From Dysosmobacter acutus (GTDB taxonomy: Bacteria; Bacillota; Clostridia; Oscillospirales; Oscillospiraceae): a stretch of 64,000 nt of DNA. The notes below the pieces were generated by a model that was not told the DNA's origin, ran no database searches, and worked only from the letters and a program-made list of their open reading frames with translations. Below, one piece after another: positions 16,454 through 24,387 of this stretch. The DNA lies in the NCBI RefSeq assembly GCF_018919205.1, contig NZ_JAHLQN010000001.1, positions 1,488,001-1,552,000 on the forward strand. Reading direction: 5' to 3'. The number at the start of each line of letters is the position of its first letter. Position 1 is the first letter of the stretch. A program made the translations under genes and the position numbers.

Positions 16454-16502
16454 CCCTTTAGGAACTAAAGGGCGCACTTCTATACTCTCCTATCGGGAGT
16501 AT
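16454..16502 (-). promoter_or_regulatory. oriT: IncQ-like oriT of the nested element
   Basis: Read on the minus strand, an inverted repeat (ATACTC/GAGTAT arms at 16482-16502) is followed at once by AAGTGCGCCCT (16469-16479). This matches the nick-region core of IncQ/RSF1010-type origins, cut between G and C of GTGCG/CCCT. A second stem, CCCTTTAG/CTAAAGGG, lies just beyond. The relaxase encoded at 17836 belongs to the MobA/MobL (MOBQ) group that recognises such sites. The core match is direct; the nick position is inferred from the family. Confidence 0.7.
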
Positions 16503-16792
16503 GTGCGTCCTGCGGAGCTTCGTTCCCGGTCAGCAGAAGAAAACTGCACGACCGAGAATGTTTCGTCACTTCGTTCCGTCAAGGGAGCTACACTCCCTTG
16601 CGACGCTTGTGCGTCTATCCCTTGTGGACTTGCCGTCCGCAAACAGCATAAAATGCTGTTCGCCGCCAGCAAGTTTGAAGGCGAATAAAATGAATTTTAT
16701 GGAACAAGCAAATCGTTGTTTGGCGATTTGGTAAATCCCAATAAATTAAGTTTATAGGGAACAGAAAATTTGAATTTTGTGGAGGCACATCA
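16503..16792. other. Non-coding structured stretch after the oriT
   Basis: About 190 bases of higher GC content with short inverted repeats (for example CAAGGGAG/CTCCCTTG near 16580 and CAGCATAAAATGCTG near 16645) between AT-rich flanks. No convincing start with a ribosome site is present, so I see no gene. It may extend the transfer origin or be a structured RNA leader for the gene at 16793. Confidence 0.4.
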
Positions 16793-17383
16793 ATGGAAAC
16801 GATTTACGAAAAGTATATGGCACTTCCCATAGATAAGGGACTTTTATGTTTAGAATATGGAGATATTGCAGACCCGTATTTTTGCTATCCCGTCAACGCA
16901 AAGCCAATCGGATTTGAAGGATGTATTCTGTATTGCTTTTTGCCGGAATATGGAGAAATGGTATTTGCCTGCAATCCAGAAAGTTGTGTAGACCAAAATG
17001 TATATCCATTAGCGGCAAATTTTGAAGATTTTATCCGTTTAATCTTGGCTTGTGGTACTGCTAACCCATTGGAGCAAATCGTTTGGATGGATAAAAATAA
17101 ATTTGAAGAACACATGGCAAACGAAGAAAAAATACTGACCGATGAGCAGAGGACAGCGGCACAACAGCTACAGCGGGCATTAAGTTTGTTACCAATAGAA
17201 AATCCGTTTGAATATGTCAAATCCATTCAAAAAGATTTTGATGGTAGTAAAATACAATACAGTGATGAATACTATGAAGTTACCGGCATAGAGAACCCTA
17301 AAGGAACTAACACCCAAGATAAGCATTTAGTTGAATTTGAACCTGTCGTTTTTGAATTTAACCGCAAACAAGATAGCGACTAA
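16793..17383 (+). CDS. Cargo protein, possibly SUKH/SMI1-like
   Basis: A 196-residue acidic protein. The middle part (PLAANFEDFIRLILACG, then EQIVWMDKNKFEEH) recalls the C-terminal helices of SUKH-superfamily proteins, many of which are immunity or partner proteins, but the match is too weak to be sure. The gene is far richer in A and T than its neighbours, a sign of separate acquisition. The start has GGAGG about eight bases upstream. The element's operon resumes after it behind a terminator. Confidence 0.55.
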   Translation: METIYEKYMALPIDKGLLCLEYGDIADPYFCYPVNAKPIGFEGCILYCFLPEYGEMVFACNPESCVDQNVYPLAANFEDFIRLILACGTANPLEQIVWMDKNKFEEHMANEEKILTDEQRTAAQQLQRALSLLPIENPFEYVKSIQKDFDGSKIQYSDEYYEVTGIENPKGTNTQDKHLVEFEPVVFEFNRKQDSD

Positions 17384-17432
17384 CAACTTCCAGTTTGTCT
17401 AACTGAACACAAAAACCGAATACCGAAAATCA

Positions 17433-17477
17433 GACCGTTGACTGGTCGCACTATGCGAAAAGTTGACGGTCTTTTTT
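17433..17477 (+). terminator. Intrinsic terminator after the cargo gene
   Basis: GACCGT pairs with ACGGTC, with further inner pairing TGACT/AGTTG, and is followed by seven T residues. Confidence 0.7.
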
Positions 17478-17510
17478 ATCCCCAAAATCAAAAAAAGGAG
17501 GTCAATCACA

Positions 17511-17870
17511 ATGACAAAACCGAAAACCCTTGACCAGCTTCGAGCCGAAAAGGAACGAGCCGAGACGCAGCTTGCACAGGAGAAGCACAAGCTCAACCGT
17601 CTTGAAAACAGAAAGAAATATCTGGAGAAAGGCGAAAGGCAGAAACGCACCCACCGCCTTTGCAATCTGGGCGGCACGATTGAGAGCCTTGCCCCGGAGG
17701 TCAAAGATCTCACACGCACCGAAATGACAGAGCTGATGGAACACATCTTTTCCCTGTCCGAAGTCCAGCGAGCCGTCCGTCACATGGCGATTACCCATAT
17801 CAGCCAAGCAAACAGAGAAAAGGAGTTGAAAGCCGATGGCACTATTTCATCTGAGCGTCACGCAGACTAA
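17511..17870 (+). CDS. DUF3847 domain-containing protein
   Basis: A 119-residue, strongly helical charged protein (TLDQLRAEKERAETQLAQEK, then a heptad-rich stretch) with the conserved RLCNLGGTIESL core of DUF3847. These small proteins regularly precede MobA/MobL relaxase genes on Clostridia elements and may belong to the relaxosome. The ATG at 17511 has AAAGGAGG nine bases upstream; a longer open frame to 17463 lacks a site. It overlaps the relaxase gene by 35 bases. Confidence 0.8.
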   Translation: MTKPKTLDQLRAEKERAETQLAQEKHKLNRLENRKKYLEKGERQKRTHRLCNLGGTIESLAPEVKDLTRTEMTELMEHIFSLSEVQRAVRHMAITHISQANREKELKADGTISSERHAD

Positions 17871-19332
17871 GCGAAGCGCAGGACAGTCCGCTATCGCTTC
17901 TGCCGCCTACCGAGCCGGGGAGCGATTGTATAGCGAGTATTACGGCGAATACAGCGACTACACACGCAAGGGCGGCGTGATCTGCTCTGACATTCTCCTG
18001 CCGTCCCATGCACCGCCCGAATACGCAGACCGCCAGACCCTATGGAACGCCGTGGAAAAAGCCGAGCGTGGAAAGAACGCACAGCTTGCATACAGCTTTG
18101 ACATTGCCTTGCAGAATGAATTTTCCCTTGAGGAAAACATCGCTCTTGCAAGGCAATTTTTGTTGGAGAACTTTGTGAGCCGGGGCATGGTGGTTGACTT
18201 CGCCGTACACCAGCCAGACCGGGAGGACGGCGGCATACCAAACCCGCATTTTCATGTGCTTTGCCCCATCCGCCCCATCGAGCAGAACGGCAAATGGGGA
18301 CTAAAGCAACGCCGGGTGTATGAGCTGGACGAGGACGGCAACCGTATCCGAGACGCAGACGGAAAGTTTGTGTTCAACGCCGTTCCCACTACCGACTGGG
18401 GCAGTCCCGAAACGCTGGAATACTGGCGGCAGACATGGGCGGAGCTATGCAATGCCAAGTTTGCGGAAAAAGGTATTGATGTTCGTATCGACCACCGCAG
18501 CTATGAACGGCAAGGCGTGGATTTACTTCCCACCGTCCATGAGGGCGCAACCGTCCGGGCAATGGAGAAGAAAGGCATACGCACCGAGAAAGGCGAGTTC
18601 AATCGCTGGATTAGAGCCACCAATGCCGTTATCCGGGACATCAAGAAGAAAATCACTCTCCTGTTTGATTGGATTGCCGAAGCAAAAGCGGAGCTTGCCA
18701 AGCCGCAGGCACCCGACCTTGTTTCTCTGCTGAACGCCTATTACACCCAGCGCAGAGCCGGGGCATATTCGCAGAAAGGCAAGGTCAGCAACCTAAAGGA
18801 GATGAACGAGACTTTCAATTATCTCCGGGCAAACGGCATTTACTCCCTTGAAGATTTGGAAAGCCGTGTCAGCGAACACAGTGCTGCCACAGAGAGCTTG
18901 AAGAAAACGCTGGACGAACAGACCGCCCGAATGAAAGCAATTAAGCAGCTCTATGACAGCTCCGCTGCTTTCCAGAGCTTGAAGCCTGTCTATGACGGCT
19001 TGCAGAAAATCAAGTTTGAGAAGCCCAGAGCCAAGTACAAGGCAGAGCATGAAGCGGAACTGAAACAGTTCTACGCCGCCAGACGAAAGCTGACCGGGGA
19101 GTTCCCAGACGGCAAGGTGGATATGAAAAAGCTGTCCGACGAGTATGACGAGCTGGAACAGGCGCACAACACCACCTATGGCGAGTTTAAGACCGTCAGA
19201 GACGATTTACACCGCCTTTGGAAGGTCAAGTCATGTGTAGATACTGCCGCCCGATTTAACGAGCGCACAGAGGAACAAAAGCTCCAAAATCGACCCCAAA
19301 CACGACAGAAAAAGGAGGAACTATCCCGATGA
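17836..19332 (+). CDS. mobA: MobA/MobL family relaxase (MOBQ)
   Basis: A 498-residue relaxase of the nested element. The N-terminus (LFHLSVTQTKRS, then SAAYRAGERLYSEYYG) holds the candidate catalytic tyrosines, and PNPHFHVLCPIRP near residue 135 is the metal-binding histidine motif. The C-terminal 250 residues are largely coiled coil. MOBQ relaxases nick IncQ-like origins, and one lies about 1.3 kb upstream at 16454. The final 4 bases overlap the primase-helicase gene. Confidence 0.9.
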   Translation: MALFHLSVTQTKRSAGQSAIASAAYRAGERLYSEYYGEYSDYTRKGGVICSDILLPSHAPPEYADRQTLWNAVEKAERGKNAQLAYSFDIALQNEFSLEENIALARQFLLENFVSRGMVVDFAVHQPDREDGGIPNPHFHVLCPIRPIEQNGKWGLKQRRVYELDEDGNRIRDADGKFVFNAVPTTDWGSPETLEYWRQTWAELCNAKFAEKGIDVRIDHRSYERQGVDLLPTVHEGATVRAMEKKGIRTEKGEFNRWIRATNAVIRDIKKKITLLFDWIAEAKAELAKPQAPDLVSLLNAYYTQRRAGAYSQKGKVSNLKEMNETFNYLRANGIYSLEDLESRVSEHSAATESLKKTLDEQTARMKAIKQLYDSSAAFQSLKPVYDGLQKIKFEKPRAKYKAEHEAELKQFYAARRKLTGEFPDGKVDMKKLSDEYDELEQAHNTTYGEFKTVRDDLHRLWKVKSCVDTAARFNERTEEQKLQNRPQTRQKKEELSR

Positions 19333-21200
19333 ATTACACCCAAGCACAGATTGACCGGGCAAACGCCGTCAGTCTGGAAGATTTTCTCCGCACACAGGGA
19401 GAGACACTTATCAAAAGCGGACGAGAATACCGCTGGAAAGAACATGACAGCCTGACCGTCCGGGGAAACAAGTGGTTTCGACACAGCCAGAGCAAGGGCG
19501 GCTATCCCATTGATTTTGTCATGGAGTTTTACGGCAAATCCTTTTCCGAAGCTGTCCAGCTCTTAACCGGCGAAAGCGGCGAAGGACAGACCGAAGCCAC
19601 CACAGCACCGCCCACAGCGTTCCACTTGCCCTTGCACAACCGAACAGCCGACAGAGCAATTCAATATCTTTGCGAAAGCCGAGGTCTCAACCCGAAACTG
19701 GTTGAGGCTTTTCTTCTTTCCGGGGATATTTACGAGGACGCAAAGCGGCACAATGTTGTCTTTGTTGGCAGAGACCGAAGCGGTACGCCAAGATACGCCC
19801 ATGTGCGAGGAACGGCAGACCCATTCAGACAGGATATTACCGGGTCTGACAAGTCCTATCCGTTCCGCTATGAGGGAAACGGCAACCAGCTTTTTGTTTT
19901 TGAAGCACCGATTGACCTTTTGTCCTTTATCTGCCTTTATCCGCAGGACTGGCAGACAAGGAGCTACCTTGCCCTGGGCGGCGTTTCAGGCAAAGCCCTT
20001 GACCGTTTTCTTTCTGAACGCAAGGACACCCGAAAAGTGTTCCTCTGCCTTGACAGCGACACCGCAGGAAGTGAAGCCTGCACCCGGCTGGAACAGGACA
20101 TTCCCGGCGAGATCGCCGTCATTCGCCTTGTCCCGGCAAGGAAAGACTGGAACGATGTTCTCCGTCAGCAAGGGGACATTCCGAGCCGCAAATTCATAGC
20201 CGAGACAATCACGCTGCGAGAGCTGCCCACCGCCCAGCCTGTTCCCATGCTCCGCATGGCAGATGTGGAGCTGACGAGTGTGGAATGGCTATGGTTTCCC
20301 TATATCCCCTTTGGAAAGCTGACGATCATACAGGGCAACCCCGGCGAGGGCAAGACCTACTTTGCCATGCGTCTTGCGGCGGCTTGCACCAACCGAAAGC
20401 CTTTACCCGGTATGGAGACCCTTGAGCCTTTCAACATCATCTATCAGACCGCAGAGGACGGTCTGGGCGATACCGTCAAGCCCCGACTGATGGAAGCGGA
20501 AGCAGACCTTGAAAGAGTGCTTGTCATTGACGATAGGGACACACCGCTGACCCTTGCCGATGAGCGCATAGCAAGGGCAATCCGGGAAAACAACGCAAGG
20601 CTTGTTATCATTGACCCGGTACAGGCGTTTCTGGGCGCAGATGTGGACATGAACAGAGCAAACGAGGTGCGCCCGATATTCCGCAGTCTGGGAGACATTG
20701 CACAGGCTACCGGGTGCGCTATCGTGCTGATTGGACACCTGAACAAAGCCGCAGGAACGCAAAGCACCTACCGGGGATTGGGGTCTATCGACATTACGGC
20801 GGCAGTCCGCAGTCTGCTCTTTATCGGTAAGCTGAAGGACAGCCCCACAACAAGGGTACTTATCCATGAGAAAAGCTCCCTTGCGCCGCCCGGACAGTCC
20901 CTTGCCTTTTCTCTGGGAGACGAGAAAGGCTTTGAGTGGATAGGAGCTTATGACATTACCGCTGACGAGCTTCTTGCCGGGACAGACACCGCAAAGACCG
21001 AGAGCAAGACCGCACAGGCGCAAATGCTCATTCTGGAATTGCTTGCAAACGGAAAGCGTATGCCGAGTGCAGAGCTGGAAAAGGCAGTCAATGAGCGTGG
21101 GATTTCCTCACGCACCATGAGAACGGCAAAGAGCCGTATCGGAGACAGGCTTGTGACCGAGAAAGACAGCACAGCATGGGTCTGCTATCTCCGAGACTGA
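19329..21200 (+). CDS. Primase-helicase fusion (Toprim plus RecA-like ATPase)
   Basis: A 623-residue protein with two modules. Residues 1-300 have a DUF3991-like segment (DSLTVRGNKWFRHSQSKGG) and a Toprim core (VFEAPIDLLSF, LCLDSDTAG). Residues 310-560 form a RecA/RepA-like ATPase with Walker A GNPGEGKTY near residue 337 and Walker B VIIDPVQAF. It probably primes and unwinds DNA so that the excised element can replicate or convert the transferred strand to duplex. It overlaps the relaxase gene by 4 bases and is followed by hairpins and tnpW. Confidence 0.85.
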   Translation: MNYTQAQIDRANAVSLEDFLRTQGETLIKSGREYRWKEHDSLTVRGNKWFRHSQSKGGYPIDFVMEFYGKSFSEAVQLLTGESGEGQTEATTAPPTAFHLPLHNRTADRAIQYLCESRGLNPKLVEAFLLSGDIYEDAKRHNVVFVGRDRSGTPRYAHVRGTADPFRQDITGSDKSYPFRYEGNGNQLFVFEAPIDLLSFICLYPQDWQTRSYLALGGVSGKALDRFLSERKDTRKVFLCLDSDTAGSEACTRLEQDIPGEIAVIRLVPARKDWNDVLRQQGDIPSRKFIAETITLRELPTAQPVPMLRMADVELTSVEWLWFPYIPFGKLTIIQGNPGEGKTYFAMRLAAACTNRKPLPGMETLEPFNIIYQTAEDGLGDTVKPRLMEAEADLERVLVIDDRDTPLTLADERIARAIRENNARLVIIDPVQAFLGADVDMNRANEVRPIFRSLGDIAQATGCAIVLIGHLNKAAGTQSTYRGLGSIDITAAVRSLLFIGKLKDSPTTRVLIHEKSSLAPPGQSLAFSLGDEKGFEWIGAYDITADELLAGTDTAKTESKTAQAQMLILELLANGKRMPSAELEKAVNERGISSRTMRTAKSRIGDRLVTEKDSTAWVCYLRD

Positions 21201-21292
21201 CAACAGGAACACGGCAAGCGTGGCAAAGACGGCAAGGTTTTTATAGATACCTTAATGTTGCCGCCTTGCCTTCTTCCCTCATACCGATCACC

Positions 21293-21323
21293 GCCCGATG
21301 ATGAAAAGTCACCGGGCATTTTT
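21293..21323 (+). terminator. Intrinsic terminator before tnpW
   Basis: GCCCGATGA pairs with TCACCGGGC (one mismatch), followed by ATTTTTC. Another inverted repeat, GGCAAGG/CCTTGCC, lies 40 bases upstream. Confidence 0.65.
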
Positions 21324-21343
21324 CATTTACAGGAGGATTTTGA

Positions 21344-21502
21344 ATGAACAATACCGCAACCAACAGCACCCCTTGCCCGACTGTCAGAAAGCAGATCGGC
21401 AAGACAACCTATATCGTCCGTGTCCATTTCAGCCAGACCGCAAAAGAGACGATGGAGGACAAAATCAAGCGTCTGCTCCGTGAGGAAGTCCGCAAAATGT
21501 GA
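21344..21502 (+). CDS. tnpW: TnpW family protein
   Basis: A 52-residue protein too short for most gene callers. It contains VRKQIGKTTYIVRVHFSQ and ends in a basic helix EDKIKRLLREEV, the TnpW pattern found at the right end of Tn4451-like elements. AGGAGG lies eight bases ahead of the ATG at 21344. The stop is 45 bases from the right boundary, so the gene runs straight into the recombinase binding arms. Confidence 0.8.
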   Translation: MNNTATNSTPCPTVRKQIGKTTYIVRVHFSQTAKETMEDKIKRLLREEVRKM

Positions 21503-21548
21503 CTTCTTTTTGAATTTGATGAAAAAGTCCTTGACTTTTCGTCTCTGG
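21501..21548 (+). repeat. Right attachment end of the nested element
   Basis: GACTTCTTTTT (21501) and GAAAAAGTC (21521) form inverted arms, followed by TTGACTTTT and the GG crossover at 21547-21548. The GACTT core also occurs in the left-end arms. Confidence 0.65.
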
Positions 21549-22356
21549 CAAGACAGCGAAAAGCATTTTGGTGAGTGCCGCTGTGCGGCTGGCGCCCTTC
21601 AATCTGCCGCAGATCAAAGCTGTCACCGACCATGATGACATGGATCTCTACACGCTGGGAGAGCGAAAGTGCGCTCTGTATGCCGTGATCCCGGATAATG
21701 ACACGACCTTCAACTTCCTCGTCAGCCTGCTGTACTCCCAGATATTCCAAACACTGTACTACTGCGCCGACCAGATCCACCATGGGGCATTGCCGTGTCA
21801 TGTCCACTTTATCTTGGACGAAGCGCCATCGGTCAATCTGCCGGGGCTGCCGCGGGAGCTTGCGACCATGCGCTCCCGCAATATCTCCTGCAGCACCATC
21901 ATCCAGAACATGGCGCAGATTAAGGAGCTGTATAAGGATTCCTGGGAAACCATCCCTGGCAACTCGGACACGCTGCTCTATCTGGGCGGCAACGAGGCAA
22001 GCACTCACAAGTACATTTCTGAGGCGTTGGGTAAGTCCACCATTGACACCAAGACCCACGGGCAGACCAAAGGGCGGTCCGGGTCTTACTCCACTAACTT
22101 CCAGATGAGCGGCAGAGAACTGCTGACGCCGGACGAGGTGCGGATGCTGGATAACCGGTATTGCATCCTGTTCATCCGCGGCACACGGCCGGTGATGGAC
22201 GAAAAGTATGAGCTCATGGAGCATCCCGCCATCCGCTATACGATGGATGGCGGCGCACCGCCCTACATCCACCACGGGACGGCGGAGCCTCCTATTCCGG
22301 GAGAGCCGCTGTTCCAAACTGATTTTGACAATGAAAAGGAGAATGCTGCAGCATGA
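21549..22356 (+). pseudogene. virD4: VirD4-like coupling protein, 3' fragment
   Basis: Continues the coupling protein after the insert: KTAKSILVSAAVRLAPF, then Walker B HFILDEAPSV, the conserved NISCSTIIQNMAQIKELY and a C-terminal all-alpha part. With the 5' fragment it would give about 578 residues, a normal length. On its own it lacks the membrane anchor and P-loop. A TTG at 21568 could start a truncated product but has no clear ribosome site. The 3' end overlaps the Maff2-like gene by 4 bases. Confidence 0.9.
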
Positions 22357-22679
22357 AACATGATTTGAATAACAAGAATTTTGAAAGAAAGGCAAAGCGG
22401 GTCTATTCCGTCTTTGCCTGTGTCGCCCTGCTTCTGGCAGTCACCGCAGTGCCTGCGCTGGCGGCAGATGACCCGCTGACGGTGGTCAACAACCTGTCTG
22501 ATTTCATTTTCTCTCTGATCCGCGCCATTGGCCTTATTCTGCTGGGCTTTGGCATTTTGCAGGTGGGACTGTCCCTCAAGAGCCATGACCCCTCTCAGCG
22601 CGCCAACGGTATGCTGACGGTGGCAGGCGGCATCGTCATTACCTTTACGAAGGAGATCCTCACTCTCATCACCGGCTGA
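22353..22679 (+). CDS. Maff2-type small transmembrane conjugation protein
   Basis: A 108-residue protein with a signal-like hydrophobic segment (VFACVALLLAVTAVPALAA) and two further membrane helices (residues 50-70 and 85-105). This VirB2/TrbC-like layout is typical of the Maff2 family in Tn1549-type transfer operons. It is probably a small subunit of the mating-pair channel. The gene overlaps the virD4 end and has AAAGGAG ahead of its start. Confidence 0.8.
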   Translation: MKHDLNNKNFERKAKRVYSVFACVALLLAVTAVPALAADDPLTVVNNLSDFIFSLIRAIGLILLGFGILQVGLSLKSHDPSQRANGMLTVAGGIVITFTKEILTLITG

Positions 22680-22744
22680 AAAACGCGGCAGGGTGAACGG
22701 CATGATACCGTTCACCCTGTTCTTCCCGTAGGAGGTGATTTTGA

Positions 22745-23590
22745 ATGGGAAGCGGAAACTGGATCGTAGACAATTTGAACTCTGCGCTGGAAATGTGGAA
22801 CGGAAGGCTGGCAGAGATCTGGCAGCTTATCAGCACCTCACCGGAGTCCTTTAAGGGCGGCGGTATCTGGAATGTCATCGTCGGCATCAACGGCGGATTG
22901 AAAGCGGTGGGATATGCGCTGTTGGTGCTGTTTTTTGTAATGGGCGTGGTCAAGACCTGCGGTAGCTTCACCGAGATGAAGAAGCCGGAAGTGGCCTTCA
23001 AATGCTTCATCCGCTTTGTGCTGGCGCAGGCGGCAGTGACCTGGGGCATGGAACTGATGACCGGCGCGTTTCGTGTTGCCCAGGGCATGGTGACAACCAT
23101 CATGGATTCCTCCGGGCTGACGGCGATGTCTGCCACCACATTACCGGATGAACTGGTGAGTGTCATCGAGGATGTGGGCTTTATTGACTCCATCCCCCTT
23201 TGGGCGGTGACGCTGCTGGGCTCGCTCTTTATCTGGGTGCTCTCCCTTGTCATGATACTGACGGTGTATAGCCGTTTTTTTAAGCTCTATATCGCAACGG
23301 CCATCGCGCCCATCCCGCTGGCCAGCTTTGCGGGACAGCCCTCCAGCAGTATCGGCGTAGCCTTTTTGAAAAGTTATGCCGCCATCTGTCTGGAGGGCTG
23401 TGTCATCGTATTGGCTTGTGTGATTTTCTCGGCGTTCGCGTCTTCACCGCCTGCCATCGCGGACGATACGCTGGCGGCAGCCACCATCGTATGGAACTAT
23501 GTGGGCGAGCTGATCTTCAATATGCTGGTGCTGGTGGGCGCGATCAAGATGAGCGACCGCATCATCCGGGAGTTGATGGGCCTTGGCTGA
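22745..23590 (+). CDS. VirB6/TrbL-like polytopic membrane protein
   Basis: A 281-residue protein with about six membrane segments and an amphipathic N-terminus (WNGRLAEIWQLI). Small-residue-rich helices around SLFIWVLSLVMILTVYSRFF and a conserved AIAPIPLASFA match the VirB6-like channel component of CTn-type systems. AGGAGGTGATT lies eight bases before the ATG. It follows the small channel gene and precedes PrgI and VirB4, the usual order. Confidence 0.8.
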   Translation: MGSGNWIVDNLNSALEMWNGRLAEIWQLISTSPESFKGGGIWNVIVGINGGLKAVGYALLVLFFVMGVVKTCGSFTEMKKPEVAFKCFIRFVLAQAAVTWGMELMTGAFRVAQGMVTTIMDSSGLTAMSATTLPDELVSVIEDVGFIDSIPLWAVTLLGSLFIWVLSLVMILTVYSRFFKLYIATAIAPIPLASFAGQPSSSIGVAFLKSYAAICLEGCVIVLACVIFSAFASSPPAIADDTLAAATIVWNYVGELIFNMLVLVGAIKMSDRIIRELMGLG

Positions 23591-23591
23591 T

Positions 23592-23930
23592 TCAGCGCCA
23601 CAGACCCTCTGTGCTGACGGTGTCTTCGCCGTTCTCCCGTGCTTTGCGAACACGGTAGGAGAAATACTCCATAGCGGCAGCGTCATCCCGTGCCTGCATA
23701 ACAAGATCGCAGACAAAGCGGATCAGCGAAAGCAGCCAGGACAGCACCACCAGCCCTACAAGGGCGAACAGGATGCGGTCTGCCAGCACGGTATGAGCGC
23801 GATACCAACCGTGGAACACCGTCAGCATGGACACGGTGTACAAAAGCGGGATGGTCATCCGTGTCAGCGCGGCGAACCGGGAGAGAAGCGCCAGGACGCC
23901 AAGCCCGGCGATCATCAGAAAAGCGATCAT
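23592..23930 (-). CDS. Minus-strand small membrane protein inside the transfer operon
   Basis: A 112-residue protein with four hydrophobic stretches in the first 85 residues and a charged tail (EYFSYRVRKARENGE). Start and frame are well supported: AAGGAGG lies nine bases before the ATG at 23930. It is encoded against the direction of the operon, one base from the VirB6-like stop and about 100 bases from the PrgI gene. It could regulate or protect against the channel, but I do not recognise the family. Transcription against the operon implies its own promoter. Confidence 0.6.
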   Translation of the reverse strand: MIAFLMIAGLGVLALLSRFAALTRMTIPLLYTVSMLTVFHGWYRAHTVLADRILFALVGLVVLSWLLSLIRFVCDLVMQARDDAAAMEYFSYRVRKARENGEDTVSTEGLWR

Positions 23931-24033
23931 GTGTCACGACCTCCTTCATCGGGTTTGTGGCATAGTACCATGACTGCACAGACAAAGCAAGAGTCTGTTC
24001 AGCAAAACTCAGAAAAAACTCGGAGGTGATCCA

Positions 24034-24387
24034 TTGGAGGTCCGCATCAACAAAGAAGTACGAAATTACCAGGAGAGTCTATTCTTCGGGCTGTCCCTGC
24101 GGCAGTTGCTGTTCGCTCTGCTGGCGGTCGCCGTGGCAGTGGGCGTATATTTCGGCCTGCGCCCTGTGCTGGGGAATGGGGAGATCGGCTGGGCCTGCGT
24201 GCTTGCAGCCTTTCCCTTTGCCCTGGGCGGCTTTTTTCAGTATAACGGCATGACGCTGGAACGCTTTCTGCTCGCGTATATCCGCTCGGAATTCCTGTTT
24301 CCCCGCAGACTCGTGTTCAGATCGGACAACATATACGCCAAAGCTCTGGAAAATTCAACGATAAAGGAGGCTCTCAAACTTGATTAA
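24034..24387 (+). CDS. PrgI family protein
   Basis: A 117-residue protein with N-terminal MEVRINKEVRNYQESLFFGL and two membrane helices (about residues 22-44 and 51-72), the PrgI family pattern. PrgI proteins are VirB3-like partners of the VirB4 ATPase. It starts with TTG, with GGAGGTGAT four to twelve bases upstream, and overlaps virB4 by 8 bases. Confidence 0.85.
   Translation: MEVRINKEVRNYQESLFFGLSLRQLLFALLAVAVAVGVYFGLRPVLGNGEIGWACVLAAFPFALGGFFQYNGMTLERFLLAYIRSEFLFPRRLVFRSDNIYAKALENSTIKEALKLD

Larger units (their letters stand above)
13716..21548 (+). mobile_element. Nested integrative mobilizable element of the Tn4451/TnpX type
   Basis: The 7.8-kb insert interrupts virD4. It carries a TnpX-like large serine recombinase at the left end, TnpV, an IncQ-like oriT, a cargo gene, DUF3847, a MobA/MobL relaxase, a primase-helicase and TnpW at the right end. 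GG at 13714-13715 and 21547-21548 flanks it. Joining the flanks restores codons for KQAAGKTAKSILVSA, the uninterrupted coupling-protein sequence. It has no type IV secretion genes, so it must borrow a helper for transfer. Its codon use differs from the ICE (more AA- and TT-ending codons), and 16.1-17.4 kb is markedly AT-rich. Confidence 0.9.
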
